From Mesostigma viride (taxonomy: Eukaryota > Streptophyta > Mesostigmatophyceae > Mesostigmatales > Mesostigmataceae), in the NCBI GenBank assembly GCA_009746045.1, contig RPFO01001021.1, forward strand, positions 165,001 to 229,000: a DNA stretch of 64,000 nucleotides. The letters are read 5' to 3'. Under the pieces are notes generated by a model, which did not search any database, was not told where the DNA came from, and saw nothing but the letters and a program-made list of their open reading frames with translations. This document shows positions 12,003 to 22,400 of this stretch, piece by piece. Each line of letters opens with the position of its first letter. Within the stretch, counting starts at the first letter, position 1. The position numbers and the translations under genes are program-made.

Positions 12003-12693
12003 TCACTGGGGCGCGTGGCGCATCCTTACTCTCCGGCATTGTCGCAGCCGCAGAGACCCGTGGAGGCTCATGCCCCTGTGCATCTGTCCCTTCAACAACA
12101 AAAGGAGCGTTAATCGCATATACCCTTCGTGTACCAGTGTTGGAGACGGTCGATCCACGAAAACAGACTCTCCATCGCCCGCCTGCCCTTGCGACTCAAG
12201 TTGCTGCACACGCGCAATAGTCCTACCCACACTCTTCTCCAGCGCCTCCGCCAAAGTTCTAGCTCTTGCAGCTTCCTCACGTTCATGTTGTAATCGAATT
12301 TTCTCCGCTGTCAGCTCGTCAGCCGCTAGACGTGTGCCGTCTCTCGATCCCCGGCACGGTGTTGTAGCCAAAACGAATATAGCCGAACCGTATTCTGGTG
12401 CTGGCGAACGCGAGTCCCCAACGCTATAGGAGGCCGAGATCCGCCTCTACCCGCACCACGCAGGGAAGGCTCGCCTGGTTGCACGCCGAGGGGCAAGACG
12501 GAGAACTTTGGGCCGACGGACAGCGAGTATCTGCGGGAAGCAGACATTAAAGTGGTATCTCCAAATAGTTGACGTCCATGGGAGTAGATGCAAAAACCCT
12601 TTCATCACCGGTAGGTCGCCGAGCTGCTAAAGATGTGGTTGCATCTTCAACTCTCTTGCTTGATTCCGGTGGTTGTGTCTCCGGGTTACTCAT
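12003..12693 (-). pseudogene. copia-like gag fragment
   Basis: Reading from an ATG at 12693 the protein begins MSNPETQPPESSKR and continues over at least two frame breaks into a charged, coiled-coil-like stretch (RLAADELTAEKIRLQHEREE). It lies 227 bp downstream of an LTR end and a primer-binding site on the same strand, the position of gag in an LTR element. The sequence is too degenerate to place in a family by motif; the call rests mainly on context. No pol follows below 12003. Confidence 0.45.
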
Positions 12694-12906
12694 CCCTCCA
12701 TGGGTCGCGCATGCCGTACTAGGGAAACGTTAGAAGCTTATGAGCTCAAGGCAGTGCTCAGAGCAAGACTGTCACATAAGGATGAGTCACACTCTGGGAA
12801 CTGTCCGAGCGCACAGCATTACGTATCCTCTCTCAGTGGGTCGGGCATGAATTTCATTGTTAACCGTGAACTAAAACTATCAAGACCACCAACACCTAGG
12901 TAGAAA

Positions 12907-12919
12907 CCTCCGATACCAA
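12907..12919 (-). promoter_or_regulatory. primer-binding site (initiator tRNA-Met type)
   Basis: On the minus strand, LTR end CA is followed by TTGGTATCGGAGG. This matches the usual plant copia PBS TGGTATCAGAG at 10 of 11 positions. It marks the 5' LTR/leader junction of the interrupted copia-like element. Confidence 0.6.
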
Positions 12920-13112
12920 TGAAACGACTAAAAATGTTGTGTATGCAACAGCCTCAGTATAAGCATTAGTGTGAAAAGATCTTTATACCTGGGTTAGAGT
13001 CTTGACAGATAACTCCACGTCCAGAGCAGCAATGAAGATGGAACTCCAACAGTTGAGGGATTGAGTCCCTACCCTTGTTAGACACAACAGACAAGTTGTT
13101 TCCAAGTCAACT
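12920..13112 (-). mobile_element. copia-like 5' LTR, 3' portion
   Basis: The LTR reads on the minus strand from about 24541 to 24049 and, after the gypsy insertion, from 13112 to 12920. It would be about 680 bp, starting TGTTACATCC and ending in CA before the PBS. A TATAAAG box lies at 12987-12981. Only the 5' end of this element is present. Confidence 0.5.
12981..12987 (-). promoter_or_regulatory. TATA box in copia-like LTR
   Basis: TATAAAG on the minus strand, about 60 bp before the LTR end and 290 bp before the gag ATG. Confidence 0.5.
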
Positions 13113-13248
13113 TGTCGCGTACTCGTGCCAAACTCCCTGCACTGACAGTAGCCCACGACCTCGTTGGCCCTCATGAGGTATGGCTGCATGGGCCGGTGAT
13201 CGATGGGCCACATGCTAGCCTTACCCCACTAGTGCTGCCCACTTTTCT
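13113..13248 (-). repeat. split direct repeat B2 (136 bp)
   Basis: Repeated at 14383-14518. It begins TGTCGCGTACTCG on the plus strand, and its outer edge is next to the AACT target duplication. Confidence 0.9.
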
Positions 13249-14380
13249 GATAAGACGAGAAGCCAGTGCCAACTGCACTTCTCAAAAAGGTGAGACCTGA
13301 GAGTGAGGTATGACTAGGTTAGGCTTCACACTGTGTTCTTTGTTGCAAATGAAATATTAACGTTTTTATTACCAATACTCTACCTAACTTGGCAGCTCTG
13401 TTTCAGCAATGGCTGGGCTCGATGAAAGAAAGGAGGGCTGGCCACACTTGCCACGCACCACCATGACCAAGACAGAGTTCAAGGATCCACACAGAGCTAC
13501 ATCCAACGCCCTGGTGGAAACACACACTTATCCCAACGAATGCCTCACACTTACGCAATATCTTGCGTCAGCCTTACCACGTAGCCACGCTCAGTATCTG
13601 ATCCTGACGACAACCGCTTTGTCGTCCATACTGCTTCAATTACACCAAAGCTACTCCGTGGCACTCGGCTTTGGTCAGCACCAAGACCTAAAAGTACACA
13701 AAATCCTAAGTCGTTGTCTGCAACGACTCCCTGTTCCGCATATGAAACATATCATCTAGCACTTTCTCTTTAGACGACAAAATCAACTAGACAACCTGGG
13801 TAGGCCAGAAATCCCAGACGACAAAATGTCCTTGTCGCAGATCACTCCAGTGTCGACTTGCCGACCCCTGAGCTTGCCAAACAACTATATCACCAACCAA
13901 GCATGTACGACAACTAGCTGGCCCTGACGAGAAAAGCTGCCTCGTCGCATTCACAAAAGCGGCTTGCCAGCCTGCCGAATATCAATGCCAATATTGCACG
14001 ACATTATCTACCTGCAGCGGACAGTTCTCGAGATCAATAACGCGCCAGCTTGCGTGCACGTGCATGTTCAGCCTGCACGATAAAGCATAATTGCCAGGCT
14101 GGCAGCCTAGCTTGGTCCGTGTTGTAGTCCAGCAGCCAGTGCGTGCTGCTTGCCAGCGTTGGCACTGACCTCCTGGTGACGCATGTCAGTACCGCTGTCA
14201 ACTCCCAGTGCTGCGCGTCGCACTACGGCGCATGCGTTGCTCCCGTAAGGCCCAAATGCCAAAGGCGTAACAACTCGCACACGCGCAATGCCTATAGCTG
14301 CCTCGCCTCGTCCCCCGGGCCGGCCGCGTGGCGGCCCCGCGTAAAGCCGATACTCGTGCGAATCGGAACGGCGCGCGACA
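13249..14380 (-). repeat. split direct repeat A2 (1132 bp)
   Basis: Near-identical to 22920-24048. It contains no open frame shared with the rest of the element; the small open frames in it are alike in both copies only because the DNA is repeated. Confidence 0.95.
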
Positions 14381-14382
14381 GC

Positions 14383-14518
14383 TGTCGCGTACTCGTGCCA
14401 AACTCCCTGCACTGACAGTAGCCCACGACCTCGTTGGCCCTCATGAGGTATGGCTGCATGGGCCGGTGATCGATGGGCCACATGCTAGCCTTACCCCACT
14501 AGTGCTGCCCACTTTTCT
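14383..14518 (-). repeat. split direct repeat B1 (136 bp)
   Basis: Copy of 13113-13248, placed right after the polypurine tract that follows pol. With the end of A2 and two bases (GC) it forms a perfect 16-bp palindrome CGCGACAGCTGTCGCG at about 14375-14390. Confidence 0.9.
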
Positions 14519-14529
14519 CCCCCCCCTCG

Positions 14530-17262
14530 CTACCAAGTCCTTTGCTGGGTAGCGAGCAACAAAGTGGCAGTAGCTGCTTGAATCGCATGGTTGGTGAACC
14601 CCGCAGCAATGCACACAGGGCAAAACCAGGAACCCTCAGGTACCTGAGACAGAGGGGGTTGAAGGCAGTGAAGATGCCAGCCGCAGTTGCAGTGATCACA
14701 CAGCAACATGACCTCAGGCTGGTCGACCCGGTGACAAATTTGACACTGCGCATCGCGGATGCGCCTAGCGGTGTGCGGCTGGATGCTCCGTGCCAGGTGG
14801 GGCATGGAGCAAGGAGACAGGTTCGACACATTGTCAGTGGTCTTACTACCATCCGCACCTTCGAGGATGGCCACCCCCGAAGGCTTAATCTCCACAATGC
14901 GAAGGATGGTGGGCCCGGCCGTGACGTCCAGCGTGTGTTGGGGTTGAGTCCGCAGAAACACATACTGGCCGGGGTGGAACTGCAGCCGCCTGGCCATATA
15001 CTTGCCACCCCGTCGCTGGGCGTACCGCAGTGTGTCGCGGTGCTGCGCGATCAACAGATTGTTCATCGCGATGGGCATCACCTTCTTAAATGTGGCGGCG
15101 CGCGCCACAACCTCCCGCAGCCACTCATTGGCGTCATCCCATTGAATCGGCTGGGGGTGAGCTTCCTGCACCTCAGAGGGCAACAATGGTGCCCGACCAA
15201 AGAGCAGAAAATAGGGGGAGAACTGGGCGAGGGATTCTTGTGGGCTCATCCGGTAGCCCATGGCGATCCAGGGTAGTTCCCTATCCCAGGTGGCCACACG
15301 TGCTGCTTGCAACGCCCATTTGCGCAGCGCCTGTTTGACTGTCTGAACCAAACGCTCAGCCAGTCCATTGGCCTGAGGGTGCTCCCGCGACGTGTGCCGA
15401 TGATCGATGGAGCAGGAATCCAATAGCTCTTGGAATTCCCCACGAAATTCCCCGCCTTGGTCTGAAACCACCTCCGCCGGTGCCCCATACCGAGCAATAA
15501 CATCCAGGAAGTAGGTGGCTGTGGTGGCGGCGTGCTTGTCGGGTAGGGGAATCAGTTCCAGCCACTTGCTGAACGATTCCACACACACCATGACGTAACG
15601 GTTGCCGGAAGTGCTGAGCTCAAAGGGCCCACACAAGTCGACGTGCCACCGGTAGAACAAGCCCCGGATGGGCAAGCTCATGAGCTCCTTGTCATGATGG
15701 TCCAGGTTGAAACGCGCTTTCGCGCGAGCACACTCAGCACAACTGGCTACCTGCCGTGCGATGGCATGCTTCATGCCCGCCCACCAATAGACCCCACGCA
15801 CCATGGCACCTGTGCGGTTTGCACCCATGTGCCCGAACCGCTCATGGTAATGTGCAACGAGGGCAGCACGCTTGTCAGGGGGCGGCACGACCAGCTTGCG
15901 GCGCCCCACAAGCTTGTAGACCTGGTTGCCCTCCCAGGTATAATTCACAGCCCGGCGCTCCACGCGCTCTTGCTCGGCTTGCCTCTGCGTCGGTGTCCAG
16001 TCAGCAGGGGCTGGAGAGGCAGGCAAACCCTGCACCCGCTCGAGAACCCTCCCATCCAGCCACACGTCCCCAGCGCAGCACTCCACCGCAATGGCGTGAC
16101 TGGCGGCAGCATGCAGCACCACACAGCCCATGCTCGCCGGATCCACCGGCTGCGCAAGCGTGTCTTCAGCCAAAGGAAGAAATATCACGCCCTGGGATGG
16201 CGTGAAAGCCGCTGGCCGTACGGGATTGGCGTAGCACGCAAACTCCGCCACGGCATCACTGCAGGAAAGCCATCGCGACTCGGAATCGCATGGCCCGGCT
16301 GCGTTGACAAAGACGACTGAGCCCTGTGGTCCCTCCGCGCCCTGCGCTCGCGCCCCCGTCCGGTCCTCTGACGTTGCCAAAGCATAGCGTGATAAGACAT
16401 CGGCATTGGAATGGTCCACCCCAGCGCGGTGTACAATGGTCATGTTATATTCTTGAATAATCATGGCCCAGCGCGCCAGCTTGCCAGTCAGATTGGCACT
16501 TGTCATCAACCACTGCAGTGGCTGATGGTCGGTGACCAGCGTGAACTGACGCCCGAACAAGTATGGCCGAAAATGTTTGATGGCCCACACCACGGCCAGA
16601 GCCTCGCCCTCATACGATGAGTACTTGGCCTCAGCCGTGTTGTTGCTCCTGCTGGCATACGCCACCACATGTTCCTTGCCATGCACGTCCTTCTGTGCCA
16701 ACACAGCACCAAGTCCAACCCTGGACCAATCCGTGTATAGCACAAATGGCTGGGCATAGTCGGGCTGACGGAGTATCGGCGCTGAGGTGAGCTCTGCCTT
16801 GATGGTCTCAATGGCGCGTTGCTGCGCCGGACCCCATGCCCAGACTGCACCTTTCTTCAACAGCTCCGTCAGTGGCTTAACCTTGGTGCTGAAGTTGGGG
16901 ATATAACCTCGGTAATACCCCGCCAGCCCCAGGTAAGCCCGCACACCCGCCACATCCGTGGGCGTTGCCGCGTTGACGATCGCTTCCACCTTGGCCGCTT
17001 GTGGAGTTCTGCCGCCAGGAATGATCTGGTGTCCGAGGAAGTCGAGGCTCCGCTGCGCAAACCGACACTTCTCGGGATGCAGCTTCAGGTTGGCTCGCGC
17101 CAGTGCCATGCGCACCTGCTCAAGGTGCTGGAGGTGTTGCTCAAATGTCTCACTGAAGATGATCACATCATCAATGTAACACGCAGCGAATGGCATGCCA
17201 TTCAACACTTGATCCATGGCACGCTGAAAGATGGCACTCGCATTCCTATGCCCGAAAGGCAT
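14530..17262 (-). CDS. gypsy pol part 2: RT (C-half), RNase H, integrase, PHD
   Basis: This 910-residue frame continues RT at MPFGHRNASAIFQRAM, with catalytic YIDD near genomic 17175. RNase H (YTDWSRVGLGAVL, TDHQPLQWL) follows. The integrase has an HHCC zinc domain (HERFGHMGANR ... CAEC, about 15860-15740) and a DDE core (WHVDLCGPF, VVSDQGGEF, NGLAERLVQ). A C-terminal chromatin-like region (LRIVEIKPSGVAILEG) precedes a PHD finger at residues 840-884. It is out of frame with the preceding RT half; the break lies in a run of G near 17290, so one base change or a sequencing indel explains it. A PHD at the place where chromoviruses carry a chromodomain is the notable feature. Confidence 0.92.
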   Translation of the reverse strand: MPFGHRNASAIFQRAMDQVLNGMPFAACYIDDVIIFSETFEQHLQHLEQVRMALARANLKLHPEKCRFAQRSLDFLGHQIIPGGRTPQAAKVEAIVNAATPTDVAGVRAYLGLAGYYRGYIPNFSTKVKPLTELLKKGAVWAWGPAQQRAIETIKAELTSAPILRQPDYAQPFVLYTDWSRVGLGAVLAQKDVHGKEHVVAYASRSNNTAEAKYSSYEGEALAVVWAIKHFRPYLFGRQFTLVTDHQPLQWLMTSANLTGKLARWAMIIQEYNMTIVHRAGVDHSNADVLSRYALATSEDRTGARAQGAEGPQGSVVFVNAAGPCDSESRWLSCSDAVAEFACYANPVRPAAFTPSQGVIFLPLAEDTLAQPVDPASMGCVVLHAAASHAIAVECCAGDVWLDGRVLERVQGLPASPAPADWTPTQRQAEQERVERRAVNYTWEGNQVYKLVGRRKLVVPPPDKRAALVAHYHERFGHMGANRTGAMVRGVYWWAGMKHAIARQVASCAECARAKARFNLDHHDKELMSLPIRGLFYRWHVDLCGPFELSTSGNRYVMVCVESFSKWLELIPLPDKHAATTATYFLDVIARYGAPAEVVSDQGGEFRGEFQELLDSCSIDHRHTSREHPQANGLAERLVQTVKQALRKWALQAARVATWDRELPWIAMGYRMSPQESLAQFSPYFLLFGRAPLLPSEVQEAHPQPIQWDDANEWLREVVARAATFKKVMPIAMNNLLIAQHRDTLRYAQRRGGKYMARRLQFHPGQYVFLRTQPQHTLDVTAGPTILRIVEIKPSGVAILEGADGSKTTDNVSNLSPCSMPHLARSIQPHTARRIRDAQCQICHRVDQPEVMLLCDHCNCGWHLHCLQPPLSQVPEGSWFCPVCIAAGFTNHAIQAATATLLLATQQRTW
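14611..14745 (-). other. PHD zinc finger domain at integrase C-terminus
   Basis: Residues 840-884 of the integrase frame hold Cys4-His-Cys3 with the spacing C-x2-C-x11-C-x2-C-x4-H-x2-C-x14-C-x2-C and the typical Trp two residues before the seventh Cys (WFCPVC). PHD fingers commonly bind histone H3 tails. By analogy with chromodomains in chromoviruses this one may steer integration, which is inference. Confidence 0.88.
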
Positions 17263-19457
17263 CCTGACCCACTCATAGAGTCGGTGGCCCCCCAGAACGC
17301 GAGCTTGCGTTGGTCACCCTCCGCCACTTGGATTTGGTGAAACCCACTGCGGAGGTCTAGGGATGAGATGAACTGCACGCGTGGCGATATCCGGTCAAGC
17401 ACATCGTCCACTCGCGGCATGGGGTACCTGTCCATCGGGGTGTGTGCGTTGAGTTGCCGCAGGTCCGTCGCCATGCGCATCCCAGTCCATTCACCTGTCA
17501 CCGCATCCTTCTTGGGCGCCACGACGGTCGCGGCCGCATAGTTGGATGTGGATGACCGAATGATGCCAGCAGCCTCCAGCTCCTCGCATTGTTGCTGCAC
17601 AAACTCCAGCTCAGCTTGACTCAGCCGGTGTTGTCGGCGAAACAGTGGCTGATCGGTGTCCAGCGGGACCCGCATCTGCCCACCATTGTAGCATCCCAGC
17701 TCTTGACTGCTGAATGCAAACGCGTTGCGCGCACCTTCCAGCCACTTGAGCAGCCTCGCACGTTGCTCAGCTGTGAGGTGCTCACAGACGCTCCATTGAT
17801 GGTTTGCTGCCGGGTCGCTTGCGCTCGAGACATTGTGCACAGCCACCGTGGGACCGCGCACGGCCGCCGACTGAAACAGCATGTATGCCGCCGCTCCCGG
17901 CGTAATGCCTCGCTCTCCCACCTGCCGTTGTGCCTTCGCCACGAGGAACTGAAAGGCCGGAGCCGCCGAGAACACACAGCTGGTGAGGAGCGCAGTCATG
18001 AGGATGACTGACCATACCTGGCGCCAGGTGTAGGACCACCCTTGGCCCCTGCCGCCTGCACGCTCCGCCTTAGGCACACCAGCCGGCGCAGCACCGGTGG
18101 GTGGAGAAGTTTCACTCTGCGCCTGTGCAGTCGCAGCATGGACGGGAAGTGCAACCCGCTGCACCCTCCGCACACCTTGCGCTGCTAGCAAGGTGTACCC
18201 CACCTGCCAGGCTGACATGGCCTGGCCAATGAGCGACCATCGCTCCACCTCCAGGAGCCCTGGGGCGGCGGATGCACCTTCGGCAAAGCCCATGCTTAGT
18301 TCACGAAACCCCGCGGGTGGCTGAACCAAGAGACCTGTGGCACGCTCCCACACAAGCCCCTTGCCCCGGTCACGATAAGCCTGGGACCCTTGGTAACTGA
18401 CAAGGGTGGGCAGTGCTCGCATGGGGGCGCCTGCCTTGTTGACGGGCGCGTAGGGTGCCTGATCATCGTGCTCCACATACTGCGCCGTGAGTTGACTGGG
18501 CAACACGACATCGACCGGTGGCAGCTCAATGTGGCTAGCGACATGCTGCATCACCGCCTGCGTAGAACCTTGGCCAGCGATGTTGGTCCAGAACGCGCGC
18601 AGCCGATGGGTATTCCCTCCCAGCCCGGCATTGTCCGACACCACGGGTTCCCCCAAAATACCCACAATGGTGCCCCAATCCTCCCGAACAGTGGGGCTGG
18701 GACTGTCCACCGCCACTACGTTTTCAAATAAGTAGGCGGGTGGCACCTGCTGCAGCTGCTGGAGCTCGCCCACAATGCGCAGCATGTCCCAAAATAGGCC
18801 GCTCCTGCTGTCGGCAAGGCCCCGGCCATGCCCAGCCTGGCTCATGCCTTGGCACTCCCAGCCAGCAATGACCAACCCTACCTCGCCATGTTGTGAGATG
18901 AGGCGGCGCAGCTGCTGCTGCCCAAGGAAGCGCACGTCATGAGTGCCCTCGCCGAAGACATCAGCCCAGGCGGATGGAGGAAATTGTGCTGGGTATGCTT
19001 GCGACAAGATAGCGCAGTGGTGCAAATATGCCGCCCTGGCTGTGAGCGATGCCTCCACCGCAATGAGCTTGCTGCATACCCCCCCGCTGCTCAGGAAACC
19101 GGCTATGCCGCCACCCATACCTGCGAACAGCTCCAGCACGACGGTGGCACGCCCGAAGTCCGGGATGCGTTCCAGCACCTCTGCGCTAAAGCCGGGGTAC
19201 TGCGTGATGGCACCCGGCTGGCGCCGCTTCCCCCCAGCACCCTTGGGCAGTGCCTGACATGCCGCCATCACCCGTGCGCGCACATCGCGCAGGCGTGGCA
19301 GGGGCGCAACCTGGGCAAGCCAACTTTGCCTCTGCGCATCCCGCGCTGGCAACGCCGCAGGCAGCACACACCGGTGCCTATCGCGCGCGCGCTTGTCGCT
19401 AGCCGCTTGCGCCATGTGCACCGCTTGCGCGTCCGGCCACACGCCCCCCCCCAGTTC
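17202..19457 (-). CDS. gypsy pol part 1: C5 DNA methyltransferase, linker, RT N-half
   Basis: This frame is the same as gag and is separated from it only by one TGA (19460-19458). Counting from 19442, residues 100-420 form a complete cytosine-C5 methyltransferase: motif I ELFAGMGG (104-111), motif IV GWECQGMS with the catalytic Cys at 197, motif VI ENV (240-242), motif VIII RAFWTN (282-287), motif IX region RELSMGFAEGAS, and motif X GQAMS (406-410). A linker with a hydrophobic stretch (VILMTALLTSCVF) follows, then RT from QHRLSQAELEF through SSLDLRSGFHQIQV, where the frame breaks near 17290. RT and methyltransferase would be made as one polyprotein. Confidence 0.92.
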   Translation of the reverse strand, partial: ELGGGVWPDAQAVHMAQAASDKRARDRHRCVLPAALPARDAQRQSWLAQVAPLPRLRDVRARVMAACQALPKGAGGKRRQPGAITQYPGFSAEVLERIPDFGRATVVLELFAGMGGGIAGFLSSGGVCSKLIAVEASLTARAAYLHHCAILSQAYPAQFPPSAWADVFGEGTHDVRFLGQQQLRRLISQHGEVGLVIAGWECQGMSQAGHGRGLADSRSGLFWDMLRIVGELQQLQQVPPAYLFENVVAVDSPSPTVREDWGTIVGILGEPVVSDNAGLGGNTHRLRAFWTNIAGQGSTQAVMQHVASHIELPPVDVVLPSQLTAQYVEHDDQAPYAPVNKAGAPMRALPTLVSYQGSQAYRDRGKGLVWERATGLLVQPPAGFRELSMGFAEGASAAPGLLEVERWSLIGQAMSAWQVGYTLLAAQGVRRVQRVALPVHAATAQAQSETSPPTGAAPAGVPKAERAGGRGQGWSYTWRQVWSVILMTALLTSCVFSAAPAFQFLVAKAQRQVGERGITPGAAAYMLFQSAAVRGPTVAVHNVSSASDPAANHQWSVCEHLTAEQRARLLKWLEGARNAFAFSSQELGCYNGGQMRVPLDTDQPLFRRQHRLSQAELEFVQQQCEELEAAGIIRSSTSNYAAATVVAPKKDAVTGEWTGMRMATDLRQLNAHTPMDRYPMPRVDDVLDRISPRVQFISSLDLRSGFHQIQVAEGDQRKLAFWGATDSMSGSGCLSGIGMRVPSFSVPWIKC
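18183..19145 (-). other. C5 cytosine methyltransferase domain (retrotransposon DNMT)
   Basis: All catalytic and AdoMet-binding motifs (I, IV, VI, VIII, IX, X) are present in order. Motif IV reads ECQGMS rather than the usual PCQ. The ENV, RAFWTN and GQAMS motifs are retained also in the diverged copy at 46700-53600. It would transfer methyl groups to cytosine in DNA. A role in methylating the element's own cDNA or protecting it from host control is inference. Confidence 0.9.
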
Positions 19458-22400
19458 TCAGCCGCATCCCCCTGGCTCCACCTCTATGCTGGCGGGCGAC
19501 ACCACTGCAGCCACACACGCGTCTAGCGACACCACCCCCTGCGGGTTAGGCTCCGGGTCGCTGCTGCACTGAATGGGAAGAAGCGCCTTTTGCTTCCCCT
19601 CCCCCTGCCAATCACGGCGGTAGGTCGCAACCTCCAGCCAAGGGTCAATTATGAGCCCGAGGCGATACATGACGTCCATCCCGATAAGGGCTGCATACCC
19701 ACACCTGTCGACCACCAAGGCCGGCACAGCCACGCAGGCCATCCGCTTTGGGTCCGTGGGGTTGAGGATGACGTTGATCAGCATGGAAGTCATTGCATCG
19801 GGTCGCGCCGCTGGCCCTTTCCATCCCTCCACGAGAACGGTGCTGTCTATGAGCCCGCCGTTCTCACGGGTCGCACCACACATCTTGGCCAGCTCCATGG
19901 TGATCACGAGCGGCCCGGCTCCGCCATCCAGCTTGGTGACGGACTTTGCGCTGGGGCACACCATAGGGCCCCAACAAGTGCCGTCCTCGCTGATTGCCTG
20001 GAAAGCGATAGCCGGGGACCCATCAGGGTGCTTTGCCACCGTGACTGTCCTCGGCACCCGTGACATCCGCTCCTCGCGGGTTGCTTCCCGGGGCATGGTT
20101 GGTGCTGGGACGTCTGCCGGGGTTGCCGGCATAACTGGCATGGTGACCCGCCGCGCAGTTTCCGCCACCGGCAATGTGCGTGCGTCTAGGCTGTCGGCGC
20201 ACCGCTGCAGTGCCGCAGCTGCTTGGTGCACCAACGTGATGCCCCGCTGCCCGCAGCCATCAATCACTTGCCTGGCAGAAAACAAGGGAGCATCAATCAC
20301 TCCATCCACTGGCAAGAATGGTGGCAGCTTGCGCCGCTGCTCGGCGTCGGCGGGGTTCGGGTGCTCCAGCAGCGATGACTCACCGCCGGTTGAACCTGCC
20401 GGGAACGATGCAGGAAGCTGGGGTGGCCCCCCCTCACCATTTCCCGTGGTTGGTAGGAACGACGGCAATGCCCGTGCCTGCTTGCCTCGGGTAGCTGCCT
20501 GGACCTCGACGGCATGGATAGGAGCCCAGAACAAGTCGGGTTGCTCCACCAGCGTATACGCGTCATACGCTTCCATCCCCGCCGCCTGCCCACTCGGTTG
20601 GCTGGGTGACGCCGGCGCTGCCGATACCTCAGCTGCCTGCTCTGTTGGCGTGCTGTCGGCCGCCACCATGGCCGCTGCATGTGCTTGCACGGTCTTGGTG
20701 ACCACTGGGTACTTGCACCCTGCCGGAGCATGGGCGGGCGTTCCAGCCGCGTGCTCCTTCTTGCACTGGGCTGGGCAGGCCCGCTTCACGTGATCTGGCT
20801 TCCCGCAGATCCAACATGCCTTGTGCGGGTCAGCCGTCGCCTGGCCGGTGCTGCTGGAGGCCGTGTTGTCGCCCCCCGCGCTGGCTGGCTTGTCCGCCTG
20901 CGACCCAAACTGCCGGCTGCTTGGTCCACCCCTTCCACCGCTGGACCCTCCACCGCCTGATTGCGCGCCACCCACCCTGTTACCCTTGTGCGCTTGGGCG
21001 ACTTCTTGGCGTACCAGCTCCACTAGGTCCGGGAGACCCCGTGCCTGTCGCCGGTTGAATGCATGCACTTCCGTGCACAGCTGGGCCAGGTCCCAGTGAC
21101 AACCAAATCTAGGTTGTGGGATCATGGCAGCTTTTGGACCCAACGCCTTGAGCCACTTCTCACACGCCTCCGCCTCCGTCCATGCCGGGACCTCATCCCG
21201 CAAGACCTCCAGGCGGTCCATCGTGGCGTCAGGCGACTCCTTGTCCCCCACCTTGAAATCATGCCACTCCGCCTCCGCCTTGGTGGAGGAGTGGGCGTAC
21301 TTGGCGCGCAGAAGTTCCCACAGCTCCTCGGCAGGGTCGACGTCAAATACCACGTGTTGGTAGTCCGGCAAGCCTTGTTGGTCGCGCCTGTACCACACAT
21401 CGGATCTTCCCGTCTTCAGCGCCACCTCATGGTAGCCTGTGACCCACCGCTGCACCAGCTTTTGCGTGTTGCCCGAGAAAAACATTGGGATGTTGTCCAT
21501 CTCAAAGGACTTCGGCAGCTGGTTATGCGTGACGATATACTGCTGGTGCAGCCAAGTCTTATATTTCCAATAGGCTTGGTTGATGTCAACAAGCCCACCG
21601 TCAGCAGTATACCTGTCCTTGAGCTCCACCTGCGCTTGCACCGGCATTCCCACCTTGGATCCCTCAATCGGCGACCCATTGTAGCCCACCGGCATGCTTG
21701 GCGTCCTTGGTAGAGTAGCCACAAACCTCGGCTCCAGCCCATAGCCTCGTTCCACCGTGTATGGACTGCCTCGCTGCAATCCCGGAATGATGCCTGGCCG
21801 CACCCACGGTGTTTGTAGCCGTGGCGTCGCTGGGTTTGTTGGTGCCGGCGCATGCGGCACGCCAAAAGAAAACCCAGTTTGTGCACTAGGCATCCCAGGC
21901 ACATGCTGCCGCGACGCCTGCATCTGTGGCGCTTGCGCCTGTGGCTGCACGGATGGTGCCTGCGACATTAAAGGCACCTGCGACTGCAACACCTGCGCTT
22001 GGGGCTGCCAAACTTGCGCCTGCGGCTGCAACACTTGCGGCTGTGGTAGGTGCGGCGCTGGTGTCAGCGTTGCTTGCGCGGTCCACGTCGCGTGCAGACT
22101 TGCAATCTGCGCCGCCAACTGCGCCGTCTGCTGCTGCTGCAACTGCATAGCCAGCTGTTGCTGCTGCATCTGTTGTTGGGATTGTGCTACATGTTGCAAA
22201 ATCTGCTGCAACACATCCGCACCCACCCCCTGGCTGGCACTTGGCCCCGGCGCTAGCCCGGTGCCTGCCAACCCGCTGAGCCGTATCTGCGATGATGGTG
22301 TGATGGGAAGTACTGTTCCATCTTGAGGACCTGCCGCGCTGCCACCCAGCCCTCCGTTGACGACCGATGTGTCACCACCACCACCACCAACGCCACCACT

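Noticed and set aside
17202-19457. The DNA methyltransferase as a host gene
   Set aside because: It is in frame with RT, lies between protease and RT in two independent copies and has no introns.
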